A DNA stretch of 64,000 nucleotides from Apostichopus japonicus (Eukaryota; Echinodermata; Holothuroidea; Aspidochirotida; Stichopodidae), in assembly GCF_037975245.1 (NCBI RefSeq), contig NC_092572.1, positions 3,201,501 through 3,265,500 of the forward strand, written 5' to 3'. Of the stretch, positions 13,769-24,414 are shown one piece after another. Below the pieces are notes generated by a model that made no database searches, was not told the origin of the DNA, and saw only the letters and a list, made by a program, of their open reading frames with translations. The first letter of the stretch is position 1. The number at the start of each line of letters is the position of its first letter. Both the position numbers and the translations under genes were made by a program.

Positions 13769-14639
13769 TTAATAAGTACAGTTTAGGATGGTCGTACAGA
13801 CTTGCATGTTGCTTTTGGGAATCAGCGTGTCAAACTACATCTGGCCGTGAGGTCAAAAGGTCAAATTTTGAAAAATAGGCTCATTTTAGGTGATACAGGG
13901 CTAAACAAAAAAGTTTGTCAATAATTTGATATGATAAAGCTCTTTGTGCTCTATAGAGTAAAAACCAACTCCCGCTTCAATCGGACACCCGGTTGTCAAG
14001 TTATGAGGGGCCAAAGGTTGGTTTTGATACCCTATTAGCAATAACGTTGTGTGTGTACTTGGAGCAAATAACAATTTTAGGAGAGGTTTCACATCATCGA
14101 GGGGAACATTTTTTATAAAAACCATCAGGTCATCCAAGGTCATTCAAGGTTGCTTATGTGCAAAAAACTGCCAACTTATGCTAATTTTTGCAACAAATTC
14201 TACTTACGAAGTCTGTCATGGTTAATTTATTGGGACACGTTGTGAATTAAGTAGGGGCACATTTTCCAAAATAACTGTCATGTGATCCAAGGTCACCAAA
14301 GTTCAATTATGGGTCAAAATGTGTTTTTTTGGCAATAACTTCAAGTGAAACTACCATTGACAGGGCTGACATGGTTGATATTTGTGGACTAGTTGTGAAT
14401 GGGGTAAGGGATCGTTACCAAACATAACAGTCATGTGATCCAAGGTCAACTAAGGTCGATTAGTGGTCAAAAACTATGATTTTGCAACAACTTAAGAACC
14501 AAATGTCCATCACGGTTGGGAGTTACGCTATTGCAATCCAACAGTCCACCTGCATTTGGGTGTCCTTTGACCTCCATTGACCTCTATAGATTCTCTCAAG
14601 TCGATTCTTTGAAATTTCCCCCTTCTCAAAATTCATGTA

Positions 14640-15195
14640 TGGCCCAATTATGGCAATTTGTATCTGGCCCATATCTGTGCCATATATGGAATTTATATCT
14701 GGCCATACCAAGAATTGGGCAGATATAAAACTTGATATAAGATAAAGGCCACATCTGCCTCAGATAAAACTTTATATGGGTCACTTTTTATCTGGACCAT
14801 GCAGATATGGTCCATATATGGCAAATCCATATCTGGACCATATATGGCAAATCCATATCTGGCCCGTACATGGCAAATCCATATCTGGCCCATATATGGC
14901 AATTCCATATCTGGCCCATATATATGGCAGATCCATATATGGCGAATATATCAGGCCCATATATGGCAGATCCATATCTGAGAAATCCATATTTGGCTCA
15001 TATATGGCAAATCCATATCCGGCCCATATATGGCACATCCACATCTGGCCCATTAATTAGAAATACTATATCTGGCCTATATATGGCAAATCCATATCTG
15101 GCCCATTACTTAAAAATCCATATCTGGCTCATATATGCCACATCCATATATATGCCCATGGCAAATCCATTACTGTCCCATATTATGATAAATCC
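14640..15195 (+). repeat. Tandem array of ~26 bp units with CCATATATGG
   Basis: About a dozen and a half imperfect units of the form ATATCTGGCCCATATATGGC plus AAATCC. Many contain the palindrome CCATATATGG, a perfect CArG-box match. The array lies inside the outer element near the left edge of the segment that holds the Kolobok-like element. Frames through it are repeats and not proteins. Confidence 0.9.
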
Positions 15196-15851
15196 AGATT
15201 GAACTTGTTAAAAAAAATGGCATCATCTGTGCCAGAACTTCATCTGGCGATGTAAAGAAATATAATTTGAAACCAAATAAAGGCAATATATGGCGCAGAT
15301 AAAGCAACTCTTTATTTAATGCTTAATTATCTGGCCATTAATTACATTTCCTGTTTGATCCATCCGTAGGTATTTTGTTTTATCTTGTTTCGCCTTACCC
15401 ACAGTATGTCCAAGCCTTTAGAAATAAAAAACTAATATTGAAAAAGGGTCTTCTGTTCAAACGATTATTGAGGCAATATGACCATCAGAAAAAAAATACA
15501 TGGTTAAAGTGGCCATGACACGAAAATTTCAAAGTCCTATTTTTTTGGGATCCATCAAAGAATGTTCTCTAGAACATGTATCAACCAATCTGCCAGTTTA
15601 AAACTTGATTTTTCAAGTCGAAAATTGAGAATGAATTTACCCTTTTCGGCGTTTGAAACTTTGTTTACTCGAAAATTTTCCAATTCGCATGACGTCATGT
15701 GACGTCACGTTTTGAACACATTTGTTGTCGCTGCTTTACGATCCTCCGAACATACCATTCACGTACACAGTAGACAAGTACACATACCACTAGTAGTTAC
15801 TAAACAAAACACCGATCACAAGTGCGATATCAAATCAAAATTTCCTGTGAA

Positions 15852-16812
15852 ATGGCGGATTCAGAACCAATTGCGGCAACCGAAGTTCAAAGTGATAATG
15901 GTTCTTCACTAGGCAGTGAAATTGGGCTATAATTAGAGTGCCCTTTCTCATATTCGAAGCAGAGAGTGAAGGCGATGATCATTCCAATATTGAACCGAAC
16001 GTTGAGGGTGGAGCGGAGGTGTTAGAACCGTATCAGTTCGAGCCTGTTAAACGAGCCGAAATTGAAGCTCCACAACATATCGAAGAAGACATCCGTTCGA
16101 AACCATTGCAAGGAACATACAACGTGGTAAGAATTTATTAACGAAGCATTTAAAAACAAAATCCAGTCCATTTTGTGCATGTGTTGTTGGAATTCGCGGA
16201 ACATCCTAAACCGTATTGTGCGTTGTGTTACGGTAACTTACAACCCATATGTAGAGTGTGTAGTACTAGTAGGGTTGGTTGCATACTGAACGTTTGGCTC
16301 GGGGATGTAAGTTGCATTATGCAGCCATGCTAGGTAGGCATATGTGTTATTTCATACTCATTATTACTTGGCTAGTACTTTGGCCTGGAGTTTTGCAAAT
16401 CAATTTTCTGAAACAAAAGAATGTTTCATGATACACGGAAGGTGTAAAATCACAACAAATGTAATCATAACTGTACATTGTATGCCTGCTTGTTATTGTG
16501 GACATCATGGCCAACATTAATACATTTTGAACTTTCATAAATTTTTTCCCAGGCAGTACAGATACATAGCCTACGGTCAACAGGTTCAATGATACTTGGG
16601 GTTCCTAGCAAGACACGTCAGGGTTGTGCTACCATCATGTGCAGTCCAAAGGATCAGAAGTGATTTTCCAGCCAATGGTCATTACACTGGATTCAAGTTG
16701 CCAGGAGAAAACTCATTGTATAGGAAGCCTTGGTTGAGAAATTCCTCCAGAAACACCTTTTCTAAACTACGATTGTGTTGGATTATCAATCCGTCAGGGT
16801 TCCCTCAGTGTT
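15852..16812 (+). pseudogene. P2X7-ballast-like (P2X7 C-terminal domain) gene, broken
   Basis: The ATG at 15852 opens MADSEPIAATEVQSDNGSS and runs to a TAA at 15930. In another frame the sequence continues with LEPYQFEP (15938-16126) and ends at a donor (GTG|GTAAGA). A downstream piece (about 16554-16812) reads YRYIAYGQQVQ, stop, then FLARHVRVVLPSCAVQRIRS and FPANGHYTGF. This resembles the cysteine-rich 'ballast' module of the vertebrate P2X7 C-terminus, which also occurs alone in many invertebrate proteins. The central Cys cluster between 16127 and 16553 is not cleanly readable. At least one frameshift and one in-frame stop break the gene. It lies within the TTAA element and faces the THAP gene. 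The domain identification is by motif recall. Confidence 0.6.
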
Positions 16813-18117
16813 GATATATTGAAATTCAAGACTTTTAATTCAGGATGAAAAGGTTATTTTCCAGACCCAACATCAACAATGAAAGAAAAGGCATGTTTTG
16901 AAGCATTTGGACACAAGTATTGGCGTGACCGTGATGTCATATAATATGTGCATAAGGGAACGGACATTGACCTTTTTAGGGGCATTTACCTCCCAGACGT
17001 TTGATTCGTACCTTTAATCTGGAAGCCAAAATATCCATATCACCAATGATATTTGACAGAAAAGTCATAATAAAGACCAATGGAGGCAGCAGAACTCTTG
17101 AATGTTTAGACTTTGTTTCTTCAGCAGCAGTTGGTTTGTTTTGTAGTCTTTCTTCAAAAACTCAGCAGTACACCCTGTTAATGGTCTTGGATTGTTTTAA
17201 TGCGTGTGATGCTGTGTTTCACATTGCCCATCAGTGTTGTACGTGTCGTCGTGCTTGTGTAACATTTTTGCATGTGAGTTACTTCGTGCAGTGTTTCTTG
17301 GTTTAAATAACCCTTTATTGTATTTGCTTCTGGATTATTCTAATTAATTTGTCACAACAACGATTGATAGCGATGGACATGCAACTGCTTTGTAGGCTTA
17401 AAGCCAAAAAATTCATGTAAGTTGTTTTCTTTTAACCTCCTTTGATGTCACAAATTACAATAGTGTAATTTAAGAATGATAATGTTTATGGAAAGTACAG
17501 TTTTACTTTTATGTCATATAATACAATGATTGTTGTTAATGTTAGTTCAGATTGTCCAGAATGACTGTCTAGAACTGATATTGAATAAATTTTGTTCAAT
17601 GATTTAACACTTGAACTATGTTGTGTGAATTTTTGGCTCTGTGACTTTAAAATAAATCGCTTTGAGATTTAATTAAACACCCTTTGGAATAAAATCTTTT
17701 TACCTACCTAGTATTTTGACCCATCCCCATTACCCCCACTCCCTCCACAACATAAAAAATGGTTTTCCTGGAATAGGAATAAGAAATTATTGCTATAACT
17801 AACTGATCCAGCATATTCCAGAAATAAATTGGGGCACTAAGATTTGTTCACAAGAAGATGTAACCCATCGCTTCTGAAGCTAACCTCGTAGCTTATTAGT
17901 ATACAATAGAGCAATGAAGGGGGTGTTAATTTAGATGATACAGTAAAATCTCTTCGTCTATTGCGACTTCAGTGTAGTAACGCTAATACTATAGTACTAC
18001 TAGTGCTCAGCGCGCTACCTCCTAAGGATCGCCACTTGCCCCATTGGAGGTTTCCTGTTCCCCGATCTGGTCTTCAGAGTAGTTTTTTGTGGATTACTTG
18101 ACAGAAGAATGACTCTT
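16813..18117. other. Interior of the Kolobok-like element without recognisable gene
   Basis: The 3' part of the plus-strand gene and the 3' part of the minus-strand gene should lie here, but I could not trace them. A poly(A)-signal-like TTGAATAAATTTTG occurs at about 17582. Open frames are short. Internal deletion or decay of both genes is likely. Confidence 0.35.
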
Positions 18118-18363
18118 TTATGTCGAACCGTTAAAGTCCATTTGTTTTATTTCATAACAAAAAGGAGGGATCGTAGTATGCTTCCGTGAAGTGTTCGCTT
18201 CATTCGGAGCTGCATACTGGCTAGGCCCAGTGAAATCGGCGCTGGTGTTGTGCACTAACTTGGTCATAATCGCCGTGTTTTTTTCGTCCTTCAGCCATGG
18301 ATGAAGGCTAATTGCATGGGTAATGATATTTATGCAGCCCCCAACAACACAACGGACCGGCAT
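18118..18363 (-). pseudogene. THAP zinc-finger gene fragment
   Basis: The frame starts MPVRCVVGGC, the typical N-terminus of THAP domains (M-P-x-x-C-x4-C), then has LHPWLKDEK at the place of the usual hydrophobic-P motif, and W is missing where expected. ADFTGPSQY matches the mid-domain D-F-x-x-S region. The second metal pair (C-x2-H) is not intact, since AAPNEANTS replaces it. THAP domains bind DNA and are found in P-element and Kolobok transposases as well as host proteins. The start is 168 bp inside a TGACGTCA site. The fragment is degenerate. Confidence 0.55.
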
Positions 18364-19119
18364 TTCTCTCGGATAGTTTACAACAGTTGTAAAAAAAACT
18401 TGAAATTACTAACGATATAGCATAATACAGTGGTTGTTCTATCAGTGTAAATGTGCGTGTACTGTATATGGAACGGTATGATCGTCGCGCATCCGATACA
18501 TGCCTGGGCTTTGCACGTGTGTTCCTAACATGACGTCATCATTGTCTTGTTGTGAAATCGCATTCTCAGATATCTATTTTCGAATGCGAATATTAAAACG
18601 TTAATTACTAATTAGTCCTTGAGGTTTTCAAGGTGTTGAGGATAGTTTTGAACATAGATTTTCTCATAGATTCAGAGGAAGTTACTCTCGATGAGTTGGA
18701 TTTTTCGTGTCATGACCTCTTTAAACTTTAAACTGAAATGGCATGGTACAGTACCACTACTACACTTAAAATTATTACTTGAAGGTATAAATACATGTAT
18801 GTATACACTGTTTTTCCTATCCCACTCCCAGAGTATCAATACATATATGTTCTTTGTTCCAAAGAAGGTTTTCACACCATGGGGTCTGTTTTTCCTCCAT
18901 GTTCACACTTAATTACCCTCTGAGTCATCCTTTTTCCATCAAAGATCCTGTGGTTGCCGAGCAACCCAGATAGATCAAGTAGCCAATTTATACCCCCTTT
19001 GACTTGTGTGTGTACTGTAAGTGCTTTACCACTGAAATATGTGCAGTACTAAATAAAGGGCATGGTAAATCTCTGTGAAAATACACTATGTAAGAGCACA
19101 CAGTCTTACATGTATATCC

Positions 19120-19745
19120 AGTTATATCTCGCTTTATATGGCCAGATAAAACTTAATCTGCAATTCTTCATATCTGGATTGACTCTATATCCAGTTATAT
19201 ATGGCCATATTGTTATGGATATCTGGCTTACAAATATATCAAGATGTATCTGGCTTTATATGGCCATATCAAACTTTATGCATATCTGGCTTACAATCAT
19301 ATCAAGATATATCTGGCTTTATATATGGCCAGATAACATTTTATCTGCATATCTGGATTGATTCTATATCCAGTTACTGTATATCTGACTTTATATGGCC
19401 ATATCAAACTTGATATGGATATCTGGCTTACAAGTATATCAAGATATATCTGGCCTTATATGGCCATATCAAACTTGATAACTGGCCATATCAATAATAC
19501 TTGATAACTGGCCATATCAAACTTGATATGCATATCTGGCTTACAATCATATCAAGATATATCTGACTTTATATGGCCATATCAAACTTTATATGGATAT
19601 CTGGCTTACAATTATATCAAGATATATCTGGCTTTATATGGCCATATCAAACTTTATTTGGATATCTGGCTTACAATTATGTCAAGATCTGGCTTTATAT
19701 GGCCATATCAAACTTTATGTATCCAGATATATAGCCAGATATCAA
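19120..19745 (+). repeat. Tandem array of ~60 bp units with ATATCTGGCTT
   Basis: About nine imperfect units combining ATATCTGGCTTACAA, TATCAAGATATATCTGG and TTATATGGCCATATCAAACT. It shares the words ATATCTGGC and AAACTTGATAT with the array at 14640-15195, partly in inverted order. The two arrays look like the subterminal regions of one element into which the Kolobok-like element inserted. After it, the outer element resumes at about 19770. Confidence 0.85.
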
Positions 19746-20093
19746 ACCAGATATGGAATTTCAGTAAGGGTTGTGGGCATATTCCGATCTAAATTGTCCA
19801 TAAGTCGACTCCTCTGCAACCTTTGTGTGCTAAGTTATTAGATATCAAGGGTTTGTTTTAGGGTTTGTTAAAATTTTTAATAAGTACAGTTTGGATGACT
19901 CTGTGAGTTAGAAAGAGCCAACTCATATCATTCACCTGGTCCTCAACAGGTTCTCAAAAGGACCAGTGGTTGATTTGTGATATTTTTGGCAATAATAAAT
20001 GTGTTTATTGGACCACATCACAATTTTAGGACAGTGCTGCTCCCTTGTAAATATTCCTTACAAGCAAGGAACCATAGTGCCCTTGGGCTCTTG

Positions 20094-20515
20094 TTAATTG
20101 TATCCCATTCCAATTCACAGAAATATTCAAAAGAAAAATACGATCTGAAAAAGTCACTTTCTCTGGGTACGTCCGTCACAGGGAGGGTTTTTGAGTATTT
20201 TTGTAGTTTATTTGGATCGACAAGGAATGAAACTCCATTCAAGAATAGTACTGTACAAGGTACATGTACCATAAAACCAACATGAAAAGTTATCTCCTAT
20301 ACGTAGCCTGTGAGATATGGATCAACAAACTGTCCGAAATGTACGTCTGACTTCACGGAATTTCCCAGACTTTAAGATCTCAGTGATGCTGGATTGCCTA
20401 ACATTGCCTTACAAAACGTGCTACTTTGAATTTTTTTCTATTTGATCTTGGTCTCAGACCTTATAAAGGTCCCAAAGCTGACCTGCATATTCAAGAGTAG
20501 AACGACTCATATAGC
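20094..20515. other. Non-coding stretch
   Basis: Nothing gene-like. It holds TACGTCCGTCACA at 20168 (see 9933-10004). Confidence 0.4.
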
Positions 20516-20890
20516 CTGTTCCAACGAACGCGGGCTCGCTTCACTCTTGATCGACCTATCGAGGCTAGGGCAACTTGATCCACCCTTTTACTCCGTGGGA
20601 ACGCAGCAAGCCCGAGCTTGATCAAGCCCCTCATGAGAGGTGGGGTTAGGACAGCCAAGCCCGGGTAAACGTTGATCAGTGTAAATAAACTATTGCCTTG
20701 GGGTGTAAAAGATACGATGGATTTTATCAGTTGTGGTTTCCACCGCTTGCTTATTTCTGTATCGACATAAACAATCGATATATACAGTGTAAAGTTTGAG
20801 TTGCTTCTTGAAGACATCCAGATAACCGGAAAGGCCATTATTATTATTATTATTATCGATATTTTCCTGTACAATATGTCGCAGAAGTAG

Positions 20891-21079
20891 ACAGAGCGAG
20901 GTATGTGGTCGGATGATGAAGTATTTGCATTGCTTGGCATTTGGTGCGATGAAAATATGACGAAACTTGATGGGACATGCCGCAACGCTCCAGTGTACTG
21001 AGACATCTGTATGCGTATGGGAGAGAAAGGCTACGGCAGAACGGTCAGCCAAATAAAGTACAAACTGAAAAATTTAAGC
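20891..21079 (+). pseudogene. SANT/Myb-like DNA-binding domain fragment
   Basis: The frame reads MWSDDEVFALLGIWCDEN, then KLDGTCRNAPVY, a TGA stop at 20999, then GEKGYGRTVSQIKYKLKNL. This follows the pattern of Myb/SANT-like (trihelix-type) domains: W-x-x-E-V-x-x-L-L-x-x-W, a central Y, G-Y-x-R-T-x-x-Q-x-x-x-K-x-K-N-L. Stops at 20888 and 20999 show it is dead. In animals such domains occur in Harbinger-associated proteins and in host genes derived from them. Confidence 0.6.
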
Positions 21080-22399
21080 TAGGCTTACTGTTACTGGCTT
21101 CTATTTTATCGATAATCAGGAACATAATATGTAGTAGCCCAGCTAACACGTAGCCTAGTTACTAACTCATCAGGCCCGTAAAATTTTACAATCGAATAGG
21201 CCTATATAAAAGAAAAAATTGTAAATCACATACCAAAGTAAAAATAAAAGGATAACTAGAATGCATGCATTCTGCATTCAGTCAAACAAGAGCCACAGTA
21301 CACATGTTTGCTAACTTAAAAAGAAAAGACTTACAATTGACCGTAAATAGTAATTGCTGTGTACTGTACATCTCCCGATGCAGGAACATGTTTATAATAC
21401 AGGAAACTGATGTGCTGAACTTTTTCCCGCCGTTTAGACTGGGTGCATGTCACCTTGTCAAAATCATGGTCAATGAAGCTCGTAGTAAACGTCCATATAA
21501 GGGAATATGGGTGGAGTATACATTCGCTTTCTTACAGAGTTGATGAATGACGTTTACCAGTTAAAATATGTGATTTGTTAATTGCTATCATCTTAAAACA
21601 TAAAATACAAGTCAACTAGCGACCCAGATACTGACGCAGGACCAGCTGTTTAATCGTGTAGGCCCTAGAGCTCGAACTACAATCGTGGCATGGTACCAAA
21701 TATCGGACTTTGAACGAAGATGGATTTAAGTTGCGCATTAACTTCGTAATGTTTAAAAAAATTGTGAAAGCATATGTATTCAAACTGAGTAGAGGGGGAA
21801 AATGTGGGTACAGTTATTACACATGGAATAGTTGTAACCACAGTAATTGTTATCAATGGAATATATTTAAGAAAAATGTTATAATTAAAACATATATAAG
21901 GAAAAATTGCTGAGATAAAATTCACGGATCAAGTTTACAGCAAAAGGATAAACAACAAAGAGTCTTCTGTTCAAACTTTAGTCGTGTTACACAAAAACAC
22001 CGATACATATATAACTTGTAAGATTTTCCGCGACCATCGTTTGGGTTAGCACTAATTTCCCACCAATTTATAAAGTGTAAGAAATGAGTTATAAACGCTG
22101 CTATGGAGTCATAATTGTACCACATCATCTAACATCTGCAGGATCATATGGGGATGTAAAAAAAATACTTTTTCTTCAAATAGTTATGCGTAGGCCTACC
22201 AGGTGAGATAAATGTATCTTTAGCCAGCATGAATTGATCTAGTAACAAAGGTGGAGTGTTCTAAGACCTACTGTACAAAGCCTACAGTAGTCGATGAGGC
22301 GAATGTTCATGAAAGCACACCATAACCAATACGTTCACTTCGAATACTGCGAACTCTGTATTAGAAAGTAATAACAGGAAATGTGCCACTGTAAAGCGT

Positions 22400-22657
22400 T
22401 TAGTCTATACGCCATAACTTCTTTGATGCAATACTAGCAAAGTACACTGCAGTGGAACTTCTTCTTGGCAACTTGCCAAGAAATTTTTTTACATCTATGT
22501 CAAGTCCAAACATGGTATATACAGTATAAAACAGGTGCGGACATCGAGCCCAACCCAACCATTTTGTGTTAGGGGTTAAATATTTCTTTTGGGTAAAGTG
22601 TGCAAACAGATTTTTTCCAGAGTTGTTGGAACAATTGTACACACACAAAGTCGGCAT
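22400..22657 (-). pseudogene. THAP-like N-terminal fragment
   Basis: Starts MPTLCVYNCSNNSGKN and continues with FAHFTQKK...TKWLGWARC. M-P-x-x-C-x3-C-S-N, a later F and K-W-L follow the THAP pattern up to the conserved tryptophan. Beyond that residue the frame no longer resembles THAP, probably because an intron or decay intervenes. It lies near the right end of the TIR element 20516-23123. Confidence 0.42.
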
Positions 22658-23439
22658 ATCTGCTAGATATAATTGATATGATTATATTTAGGTTTTCCAT
22701 TTTATTTTTTTTTCACTTTGGAAACTATGAAAGATTTTTTTGTTTAACCCTCGCAAAAAGTCGTACCACTCAAAATATTGCGCTTCAGATAGAAACAATG
22801 ATTTCCCTGCCCAGTGCATTGACTTTTTCAAAGGTGGTAAACGTTGGCCGTATCAGGAAAGCTCTGGTAGAAAATGGCGTGTGTGCGCTGCTTGGATGAT
22901 ATATGCCCCTGTGAAAAAACTCACTGCATAGCTGTCGATCGCTGGTCGTATTCTCTATTGCAATAACCTGGTTCGGACGTTTTCCAAGGTATTCCAAGCC
23001 TGCTGCTAGGCCCGGAGTTAACTCGTTGAAACGCGGGTTCAAATTGCAGGGCTAATTATCTGTGGTTACAGTTTTAGCTCCAACTATGCTTGCTTGAAGC
23101 AAGACCGCGTTCTTGGGAACGGGGTTTTAGACATATAGGCCAATTCAATTTCTGGTAGGCAAGGGCGCAAATTCAGGAAGCCAAGCTTTCTGCTGGTCCT
23201 AGAGCATATCTTATCCAAGATATGTAGAGAAAGATAAATTGTCACTAAACAGGATACCAAGATAAGGTTGCGCAGTGACGCACTCTAATATTTGATTGTA
23301 TAGATGGAGTAAAAAAAAACAGATGAGATGATCGTCAAATGAGTGAATAGGCCTATACAGCAAAGCATCATCTGCAAATAAATGCAAATAAATGCAAATG
23401 CAATAAAGTTGCAATTTAATGTGATAAGTAATGTCGTTT

Positions 23440-23900
23440 ATGGGTCATTCCATATCAAATCACCAAGTTTTGGAGTATGTTGTAGTTCGACATCTTTGAA
23501 AAATTCCCAAATTTTTTGTATGATTGGACCACCATGAAATAAGCATATTCTGAAAATTTCAGTTGCATTGCTCTACAATTGGCCGATTTATCACAGTTTG
23601 ATATTCCGCAATTTGTCGCCACCATGGCATTTTGGCATATTCTTGACTTTTGAGGTCTCATTTCTCAGCAATTACATTCTACTACCTTTCTATTACAGAT
23701 GCCAGATAGAGTCTATCCCATAGAACAGGAAAATAAAAAATTAGGCTACAAAAATATTGACTTGTGGAGAACGGTGAACATAAAAGTCAAAATATTTGAC
23801 TTTTGTACTTTTCACTAAAAATGATGCTATTTTTAGTGATGAATTGCTCCTAAACCATTGCTTCAGGGTAGTTGATTCTTTCAGAGGTTATTATGTCTAG
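23440..23900 (+). repeat. Dispersed repeat beginning GGGTCATTCCATATCAAATC
   Basis: A segment of about 250-300 bp matches 30533-30790 closely (both have TGGAGTATGTTGTA, TCTGAAAATTTCAGTTGCAT and CTCATTTCTCAGCAATTA). The copy here is followed by unrelated sequence. The class is unknown, and no coding frame is visible. Confidence 0.7.
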
Positions 23901-23983
23901 TACAAACATTACAAAATAATGATTACAATGCTGTCCTATAATATGTTTGCAAGTTGTGAAGCTCTAAAGTTGCTATATATATA

Positions 23984-24290
23984 TACACCCAGTACAGTGT
24001 ATGTACTGTACACACTGTACATACATGTATGTACAGTACTGGTTGAAATTCATTTTATAGTGCTCAGTCTTCTAATTCAACCAAGTACAGTGTGTATATT
24101 AGTATAAGGTTTAAACATAGTCTTCTGGCACTCATGGCACTCCGTACATATACACCCAGTACAGTGTACAGTATGTACTGTACACACACACACATGAACA
24201 GTGTGTTCAGTACAGTGTATGTACAGTACACATTGTTCATACATATGTATGTTCTGGTTGAAATTCATTTTATAAGTCTTCTAATTAACT
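23984..24290. repeat. Tandem pair rich in GTACAGTAC palindromes
   Basis: Two copies of a ~150-165 bp unit, each with ACACCCAGTACAGTGTA, nested GTACTGTACACAC words, and TGGTTGAAATTCATTTTATA at the end. The unit is largely self-complementary and could fold. Confidence 0.75.
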
Positions 24291-24414
24291 GAATTCAACT
24301 AGGAGACAAGTACATTGCAAATAGTATTTTTTTTATATGAAATTAAAAACTGCACAGTTTTGAATTGAATGACCTTGAAGTACAATACCCAGGCTCAAAA
24401 CACATGGAACATTA

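Larger units (their letters stand above)
15508..18720. mobile_element. Kolobok-like DNA transposon, 3.2 kb, TTAA-flanked
   Basis: TTAA stands at 15504-15507 and again at 18721-18724. The inner ends are inverted: AGTGGCCATGACACGAAAA on the left and the complement of AGAGGTCATGACACGAAAA on the right (17 of 19 match). TTAA target duplication together with a THAP domain is the known profile of the Kolobok superfamily. Perfect CRE palindromes (TGACGTCA) lie near both ends (15690, 15700 and 18531), upstream of two convergent genes: a P2X7-ballast-like one on + (15852) and a THAP one on - (18363). Both are broken. The superfamily call is inferred. Confidence 0.72.
10107..20093 (+). mobile_element. 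Outer GGTTCC-type repeat element carrying nested insertions
   Basis: The left end (GCAAAGCAAGGAACCTATGC) and right end (AAGCAAGGAACCATAGTGCC, then CTTGGGCTCTTG) match the two ends of the cleaner copies at 10728-13768 and 33097-35352. Removing the inner copy and the arrays/Kolobok segment leaves about 1.8 kb of element sequence, which resumes at 19770 with the same CCGATC...GTCCATAAG block found in other copies. No coding capacity was recognised. The class is unknown; the right end has a GCCC-TT-GGGC hairpin a few bases from the terminus, as Helitrons do, but the terminal CTRR is not clear. Confidence 0.6.
20516..23123. mobile_element. TIR element with SANT/Myb-like and THAP fragments
   Basis: The left end CTGTTCCAACGAACGCGGGC and the right end (reverse complement CCGTTCCCAAGAACGCGGTC) form TIRs of roughly 28 bp with a few mismatches. 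CATATAG occurs outside both ends, but the exact terminus and target duplication are uncertain. Inside are a plus-strand SANT/Myb-like fragment near the left end and a minus-strand THAP fragment near the right, the same convergent layout as the element at 15508-18720. SANT proteins accompany Harbinger transposases, but no DDE transposase was seen. Confidence 0.5.

Noticed and set aside
14693-15202. Open frames up to 131 codons with regular HIW/ISGPYMANP repeats
   Set aside because: Artefact of the 26 bp tandem array; both strands are open for the same reason.
15508-18720. piggyBac element (TTAA target)
   Set aside because: Ends start AG rather than the CCC/CCY usual in piggyBac, and the THAP fragment fits Kolobok better.
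20491-21006. 171-codon minus-strand frame
   Set aside because: Antisense to the SANT-like fragment and the TIR region; composition is not protein-like and it has no domain.
23984-24290. CRISPR-like array
   Set aside because: Two long self-complementary units without regular short spacers, in a eukaryotic genome.
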